Assembly: GCA_021823555.1 (NCBI GenBank)
Contig: JAKANW010000117.1
Coordinates: forward strand, 1 to 7,821
Reading direction: 5' to 3'
Source of the DNA: Chloroflexota bacterium
GTDB lineage: Bacteria > Chloroflexota > Anaerolineae > Anaerolineales > Villigracilaceae
Length of the DNA stretch: 7,821 nucleotides
Part shown: one piece after another, positions 4,056 through 7,821 of the stretch
How positions within the stretch are numbered: the first letter of the stretch is position 1
Layout: every line of letters begins with the position of its first letter
Made by a program: the position numbers and the translations under genes
The notes under the pieces: generated by a model
Databases searched by the model: none
Told to the model about the DNA's origin: nothing
The model's input: only the letters and a program-made list of their open reading frames with translations

Positions 4056-6473
4056 ATGGACGCAAAAACCCTGACCGTGCTCGAATACCCGAAGATCCTG
4101 GCCCGCCTGGCGGGATTTTGTGATTTCTCCGCCTCGATGGAACTGGCGCGCGCGCTTGATCCAACCACATCCTACGATCTCGCCTCCACCCGCCTGGCTG
4201 AGACGGCTGAGGCGCGCACACTGCTTTCGATCCAGGATATCGGCATTGGCGGCGCGCACGACATCCGCCCCGCCGCGGACCTGGCAGCGCGCGGCGGCGT
4301 GCTCGACCCGCAGCAATTGCTGGACATCAAGTCCACGCTGATCTCGTGCCGCGAGTTGAAGAAAGCGCTGGAGAAGAAAACGGATGAATATCCGCGCCTG
4401 GCGGAGATCACCCTCGGCCTGCCTGACTCACACGGCATTGTGGATGCAGTGACGCGCGTCCTCTCGGAGCGTGGCGAAGTGCTGGACAGTGCATCCGAAA
4501 AGCTGGCGCGCCTGCGCCGCGAAGTAAAAGTGGCCCGCGACCGCCTGATGGCGCGCCTGCAACGCTACCTGACGGAATCGGCCTCCAAGTTGCAGGAGCA
4601 GATCATCACCCAGCGCGACGGGCGCTACGTGATTCCGCTGCGCGCCGAGTTCAAGGGACAGATCAAAGCCGTCATCCACGACCAGTCCTCCAGCGGCGCG
4701 ACGCTCTTCGTCGAGCCGTTGCCCGTGGTGGAACTCAACAACGCTGTCCGCGAACTGGAACTCCAGGAACGCGACGAGGAACGCCGCATCCTGGCAGAAC
4801 TCTCTGCACTGGTGGGTGAGCATCGCCAGGAACTGAACTACGGCGTGGAAAACTTGGCTGCCCTCGATCTCGTCTTTGCAAAGGCGAAGTATGCGGAGGA
4901 ACTTAAAGCCTCGGAGCCAATATTGCACAAGATGGATCATGGATCATCGAGAATGGGAAAAGATACAACCGTTAGCCATCCTCCATTATCCATCACCCTT
5001 CGTCACGCCCGCCACCCCCTCCTCGACCCCGCCACCGTCGTCCCGATTGATTTCGATCCGCGTCCCGGCACGCGCGCTGTGGTCATCACAGGGCCGAACA
5101 CGGGCGGCAAGACCGTTTCGCTCAAGACCATTGGCCTGCTGGCGTTGATGGCGCAAAGCGGCCTGCACATCCCCGCCGAGAGCGGCTCGGAACTTCCATT
5201 CTTCCACTCCGTGTGGGCCGATATCGGCGACGAACAATCCATCGAACAATCGCTCAGCACATTCAGCGGCCACATCACCAACATCATCCACATCCTCAAA
5301 AAAGCGGACGACCGTTCCCTCGTCATTCTCGACGAACTGGGCGCGGGCACCGACCCGCAGGAGGGCGCGGCCCTGGCGCTCTCCATCCTCACCCACCTGC
5401 TCGAGCGCGGCATCACCTCGCTGATCGCCACGCACTACCCCGAACTCAAAGCCTTCGCGCACTCCACCGAAGGCGTGGTCAACGCTTCGCTGGAATTCGA
5501 CATCGCGACCCTGCGCCCGACCTACAAGCTGACCATCGGACTCCCTGGCCGATCCAACGCCTTGCTCATTGCCCAGCGCCTCGGACTCGACCCGGAAATT
5601 GTCTCCGCGGCGAAGGGCGAGATCAACCCCGACGATATCCGCGCCGACAAACTGCTCGACGACATCCGCAAGGAACGCAACCGCGCGTCGCGCGAACGCG
5701 AGAAGTTGGAGAAGGCCCGCGCTAAACTCGAAGCGAAGACAAAGGAACTTGAACAACGCCTCGAGAAGATCGAAGACGAACGCCGCGAAGTATTAGCCAA
5801 GGCGCGCGCCGAGGGCGAGCTTGAAATGGCCGTGCTCAAACGCAACATGGACTCGCTCAAACAACAACTGAGGAATGCGCGTCAGCCGTTGGACGCGATC
5901 AAGAAAGTGGAAGAGAAGATCGAGAAGATCGAGGAAAAGGTTGAAGCGCCGGTGGAGCGCAGGACCGCAGACCGTAAACCGTTGACCGATGCACCGTCCA
6001 TTGTCCGCCATCCACTGTCCCTGGGCGAGCGCGTCCTCGTCGGCACGCTGAATGCTGAAGGTCTGGTGACAGCCTTGGGTGAGTCGGATGCGGAGGTACA
6101 GATCGGCAGCGTGCGCCTGCGGGCAAGACTATCCGATCTAAGTCGCAATGTCACAGGCGAAGAATCCGCAAAACAAAAGCCCGCTGAAACGGTCAACCGT
6201 CCCCGGTCCACGGTCGGGACGAAGTCCCCCGGCATGGAACTTGACCTGCGCGGCCAGATGGCTGAGGATGCGCTTGACAAGCTCGACCGTTATCTCGAAC
6301 AAGCCTATCTCACCGGCCTGCCGTTCGTGCGCATTATCCACGGCAAAGGCACCGGCAAACTGCGCCAGGCCGTGCGTGAAGCGCTGCGCGGGCACCCTCA
6401 CATAGCCTCGTTCGAGGAGGGCGGCGACAAAGAAGGCGGCGCGGGTGTGACCATTGCCAAGTTTGTGAACTGA
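4056..6473 (+). CDS. mutS2: MutS2 (endonuclease MutS2 / ribosome-rescue ATPase with Smr domain)
   Basis: This encodes 805 residues, close to the usual size of about 785. The start at 4056 (MDAKTLTVLEYPKILARLAG) matches the family N-terminus. The open frame continues 93 codons upstream, but those are antisense to the Nudix remnant. The order is core/lever region (1-290), ABC ATPase with Walker A GPNTGGKT (346-353), signature loop SIEQSLSTFSG (395-405), Walker B LVILDELGAGTDP (422-434; D426, E427) and H460, then a coiled coil rich in Glu/Lys/Arg (about 533-630), a KOW-like segment (about 655-697) and an Smr domain (about 726-805) with LDLRG (729-733) and HGKGTG (762-767). There is no mismatch-recognition domain I, as expected for MutS2. 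Known roles in the family are splitting of collided ribosomes and suppression of homologous recombination. Three heptamer-repeat tracts sit in the inter-domain linkers. It is first in a plus-strand run with the 80-residue gene and thrC. Confidence 0.97.
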   Translation: MDAKTLTVLEYPKILARLAGFCDFSASMELARALDPTTSYDLASTRLAETAEARTLLSIQDIGIGGAHDIRPAADLAARGGVLDPQQLLDIKSTLISCRELKKALEKKTDEYPRLAEITLGLPDSHGIVDAVTRVLSERGEVLDSASEKLARLRREVKVARDRLMARLQRYLTESASKLQEQIITQRDGRYVIPLRAEFKGQIKAVIHDQSSSGATLFVEPLPVVELNNAVRELELQERDEERRILAELSALVGEHRQELNYGVENLAALDLVFAKAKYAEELKASEPILHKMDHGSSRMGKDTTVSHPPLSITLRHARHPLLDPATVVPIDFDPRPGTRAVVITGPNTGGKTVSLKTIGLLALMAQSGLHIPAESGSELPFFHSVWADIGDEQSIEQSLSTFSGHITNIIHILKKADDRSLVILDELGAGTDPQEGAALALSILTHLLERGITSLIATHYPELKAFAHSTEGVVNASLEFDIATLRPTYKLTIGLPGRSNALLIAQRLGLDPEIVSAAKGEINPDDIRADKLLDDIRKERNRASREREKLEKARAKLEAKTKELEQRLEKIEDERREVLAKARAEGELEMAVLKRNMDSLKQQLRNARQPLDAIKKVEEKIEKIEEKVEAPVERRTADRKPLTDAPSIVRHPLSLGERVLVGTLNAEGLVTALGESDAEVQIGSVRLRARLSDLSRNVTGEESAKQKPAETVNRPRSTVGTKSPGMELDLRGQMAEDALDKLDRYLEQAYLTGLPFVRIIHGKGTGKLRQAVREALRGHPHIASFEEGGDKEGGAGVTIAKFVN
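4932..4994 (+). repeat. Heptamer-period tract 1 inside mutS2, with inverted ends
   Basis: Nine 7-nt units (63 nt, exactly 21 codons) begin with the exact pair ATGGATC ATGGATC and end with units on CCAT at 4976, 4983 and 4990. The ends are inverted copies: 4931-4943 against 4982-4994 match at 12 of 13 positions. The tract is locally AT-richer than the flanking gene. It encodes residues about 293-314, between the core and the ATPase, where B. subtilis MutS2 (from memory) is some 17 residues shorter. Confidence 0.7.
5964..6020 (+). repeat. Heptamer-period tract 2 inside mutS2
   Basis: ACCG recurs at 5964, 5971, 5978, 5985 and 5993, then units ending in TCC follow at 5999, 6006, 6013 and 6020. 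This makes eight degenerate 7-nt units, with one extra base in the fourth. It encodes residues about 637-655, the linker between the coiled coil and the KOW-like segment, with a Thr/Arg/Pro-rich sequence unlike the surrounding protein. Confidence 0.7.
6189..6216 (+). repeat. Heptamer-period tract 3 inside mutS2
   Basis: Four 7-nt units: ACGGTCA, ACCGTCC, CCGGTCC and ACGGTCG. The unit ACCGTCC is identical to one in tract 2 (5993-5999). It encodes TVNRPRSTVG (712-721) in the linker between the KOW-like segment and the Smr domain. Confidence 0.62.
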
Positions 6474-6491
6474 AACATCCGGGGAGACGCT

Positions 6492-6734
6492 ATGTCTATT
6501 GATGAAGCCATTCAACAAATGCAAGCTACAATCAAAGCTGCCTGCACCAGCGCGGAGATCAAAGCTGTGAAGATATCCGATGAAGAGGCGCGGCTGTCGG
6601 TGTATGCGCCCGCGGCGGACATGCAAAAGATCAAGGATGCCACCTTCCAACCCGCACTCGATCTTCTCAACCAGGATGGGTTGGACGTGCAAGTTTTTGT
6701 TTACGATAAAGATGCGCCGCCGTTGAAAGGATAA
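6492..6734 (+). CDS. Small conserved-looking cytosolic protein, unknown function (80 aa)
   Basis: I do not recognise the family. The 80 residues have no signal peptide, membrane helix or cysteine cluster (one Cys, position 18). The predicted order is helix 3-18, strands about 22-28 and 33-38, helix 40-61 and strand 64-71: a compact alpha-beta-beta-alpha-beta fold, followed by an acidic/Pro tail. Reality as a gene is supported by a good ribosome site (GGGGAG, 5 nt before the ATG), the 18-nt gap after mutS2, the 12-nt gap before thrC and codon usage like its neighbours. The fold outline would fit a small nucleic-acid- or ligand-binding domain, but nothing in the sequence shows which. Cotranscription with mutS2 and thrC is likely. 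Confidence 0.78.
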   Translation: MSIDEAIQQMQATIKAACTSAEIKAVKISDEEARLSVYAPAADMQKIKDATFQPALDLLNQDGLDVQVFVYDKDAPPLKG

Positions 6735-6735
6735 G

Positions 6736-6750
6736 ATGCCGCCGTCATGA
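6736..6750 (+). other. Four-codon ORF (MPPS) overlapping the thrC start
   Basis: An ATG at 6736, with AGGA (6728-6731) 4 nt before it, opens a frame of Met-Pro-Pro-Ser that stops at TGA 6748-6750, sharing ATGA with the thrC start at 6747. The thrC ATG itself has no ribosome site at a normal distance. Ribosomes could terminate here and restart on thrC. This may be chance; the peptide itself is unlikely to matter. Confidence 0.35.
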
Positions 6751-7802
6751 GCTATCAAGGACTTCTTCCCAAATATGGACACCTGCTCGACCTGCCGCCT
6801 CACACGCGTACCGTCAGCCTGCTGGAGGGCAATACGCCTCTGATCCCAGCCGACAATTTATCCCGTCACCTCGGCGGCGGCTTTGAGTTGTTCATCAAGT
6901 TTGAAGGACTCAACCCGACCGGTTCATTCAAAGACCGCGGCATGACTGCTGCCGTCAGCGAGGCGTTGGGGCGCGATGCCGCCACCGTGATCTGCGCTTC
7001 GACAGGCAATACTGCCGCATCCGCCGCGGCCTACGCGGCGCGCGCCGGGATGAAGTCCATCGTGCTGATCCCACAAGGCAAGGTCGCGGCGGGGAAGCTG
7101 GCAGGCGCGGTCGCGTATGGAGCGCAGGTGATCCAGATTGACGGGTCGTTCGATGACGCGCTGACGATGGTAGTGGAGATCACGAACAAACATCCCATCT
7201 GCCTGGTCAACTCGATCAACCCCTATCGCATCGAGGGACAGAAGACTTCCGCCTTCGAGATCTGCGATACGCTCGGCTTCGCCCCGGACTGGTTGTGCCT
7301 GCCGGTCGGCAACGCCGGCAATATCACAGCTTATTGGGCGGGCTTCAAACAATATAACCAGATCCAATCCACAGGCTTGCCGCAGGTGCTGGGCGTGCAG
7401 GCCGCGGGCGCGGCTCCGCTGGTGCTGGGGCATCCCGTTGAAAAGCCGGAGACTGTCGCCACCGCCATCCGCATCGGCAAACCGGCGCGCGGTGAACAGG
7501 CCTTGCAGGCCGCTGAGGAGTCGAAGGGAAAAATCATCTCGGCCACCGATCGGCAAATCCTGGATATGCAAAAGCTGCTGGCTACGTTGGAGGGCATCTG
7601 GGTGGAACCTGCTTCCGCGGCCGGGCTGGCCGGGCTGGCAATTCAGATCGAAAATGGCAACCTCGACCCGCAGGGTAAGCGCATTGTCGCCATCTGCACC
7701 GGGCATGGACTGAAGGACCCGGACATCATCACGAAGGATATGGTCAAGCCGCAAATTGTCCCGCCGCGATTGGATGCGTTGGAAGAAGTGATATTGGGAT
7801 GA
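6747..7802 (+). CDS. thrC: Threonine synthase
   Basis: 351 residues, the size of the short bacterial threonine synthases. The enzyme converts O-phospho-L-homoserine to L-threonine with pyridoxal phosphate, the last step of threonine synthesis in the cytosol. Visible are the substrate-side EGNTPLIP (27-34), the PLP lysine in NPTGSFKDRGM (Lys62), ASTGNTAASAAAYA (84-97), the phosphate-binding loop PVGNAGNITAYW (186-197) and CTGHGLKDPD (317-326), with the Thr that meets the pyridine nitrogen. PLP-fold relatives such as threonine dehydratase and cysteine synthase are less likely, given the combined SFKDRGM, GNAGNITAYW and TGHGLKD motifs. No N-terminal extension or ACT domain is present, so allosteric control is not evident. 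The start at 6747 is the only ATG in frame at the conserved N-terminus. It lies 12 nt after the 80-residue gene. Only 19 nt follow the stop, and they hold no gene. Confidence 0.95.
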   Translation: MSYQGLLPKYGHLLDLPPHTRTVSLLEGNTPLIPADNLSRHLGGGFELFIKFEGLNPTGSFKDRGMTAAVSEALGRDAATVICASTGNTAASAAAYAARAGMKSIVLIPQGKVAAGKLAGAVAYGAQVIQIDGSFDDALTMVVEITNKHPICLVNSINPYRIEGQKTSAFEICDTLGFAPDWLCLPVGNAGNITAYWAGFKQYNQIQSTGLPQVLGVQAAGAAPLVLGHPVEKPETVATAIRIGKPARGEQALQAAEESKGKIISATDRQILDMQKLLATLEGIWVEPASAAGLAGLAIQIENGNLDPQGKRIVAICTGHGLKDPDIITKDMVKPQIVPPRLDALEEVILG

Positions 7803-7821
7803 CATCGCGCTGAGATCGGAA

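Noticed and set aside
3771..4316. 181-codon minus-strand frame as an intact gene
   Set aside because: The first 90 residues are antisense to conserved mutS2 codons and lack a Nudix box. Only the C-terminal part is Nudix-like.
4986..5756. 256-codon minus-strand frame
   Set aside because: Fully antisense to the MutS2 ATPase domain; a product of high GC third positions, with low-complexity sequence.
4932..6216. CRISPR-like array reading of the repeats in mutS2
   Set aside because: Units are 7 nt, degenerate, without spacers of constant length, and lie inside an intact coding frame.
6924..7805. 293-codon minus-strand frame
   Set aside because: Antisense to threonine synthase across its active-site motifs; no recognisable domain.

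Overview
The window looks like a chromosomal segment of a GC-rich monoderm bacterium, most likely Chloroflexota (class Anaerolineae). This placement is an inference. It rests on the overall composition, the style of the MutS2 and threonine synthase sequences, the exported lamin-tail lipoprotein and the degenerate 7-bp repeat tracts. No rRNA or tRNA marker is present, so the assignment is moderate. I see no transposase, integrase, tRNA or CRISPR array.

The layout is two blocks with opposite orientation. The left block (1 to about 4047) reads on the minus strand. It holds a CPA1-type cation/proton antiporter that runs off the left edge (1-1752), a 238-bp intergenic stretch with hairpins, then a tight two-gene unit: a three-helix membrane protein with an outside Ig-like domain (3038-3688) and an Ig-like plus lamin-tail lipoprotein (1991-3031). 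Next comes the C-terminal half of a dead Nudix hydrolase (3771-4047). The right block (4056-7802) reads on the plus strand: mutS2, an 80-residue unknown protein and threonine synthase (thrC), closely spaced and probably one operon.

The most notable finding is in the antiporter. After the transporter domain and a helical linker, its last visible 56 residues align without gaps to the start of the PII-like cyclic-di-AMP receptor family (DarA/PstA, formerly DUF970). A CPA1 antiporter carrying its own DarA-like domain would be a direct second-messenger switch on ion transport. The window edge cuts the domain in half, so this needs the flanking sequence.

The second finding is that mutS2 carries three in-frame tracts with a clear 7-bp period (4932-4994, 5964-6020, 6189-6216), each at a domain junction of the protein. 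Smaller points are a perfect TATAAT only 10 nt before the mutS2 ATG with no Shine-Dalgarno (possible leaderless mRNA), an inverted repeat centred on the -10 box of the membrane-protein gene (candidate operator), and a four-codon ORF whose stop overlaps the thrC start.
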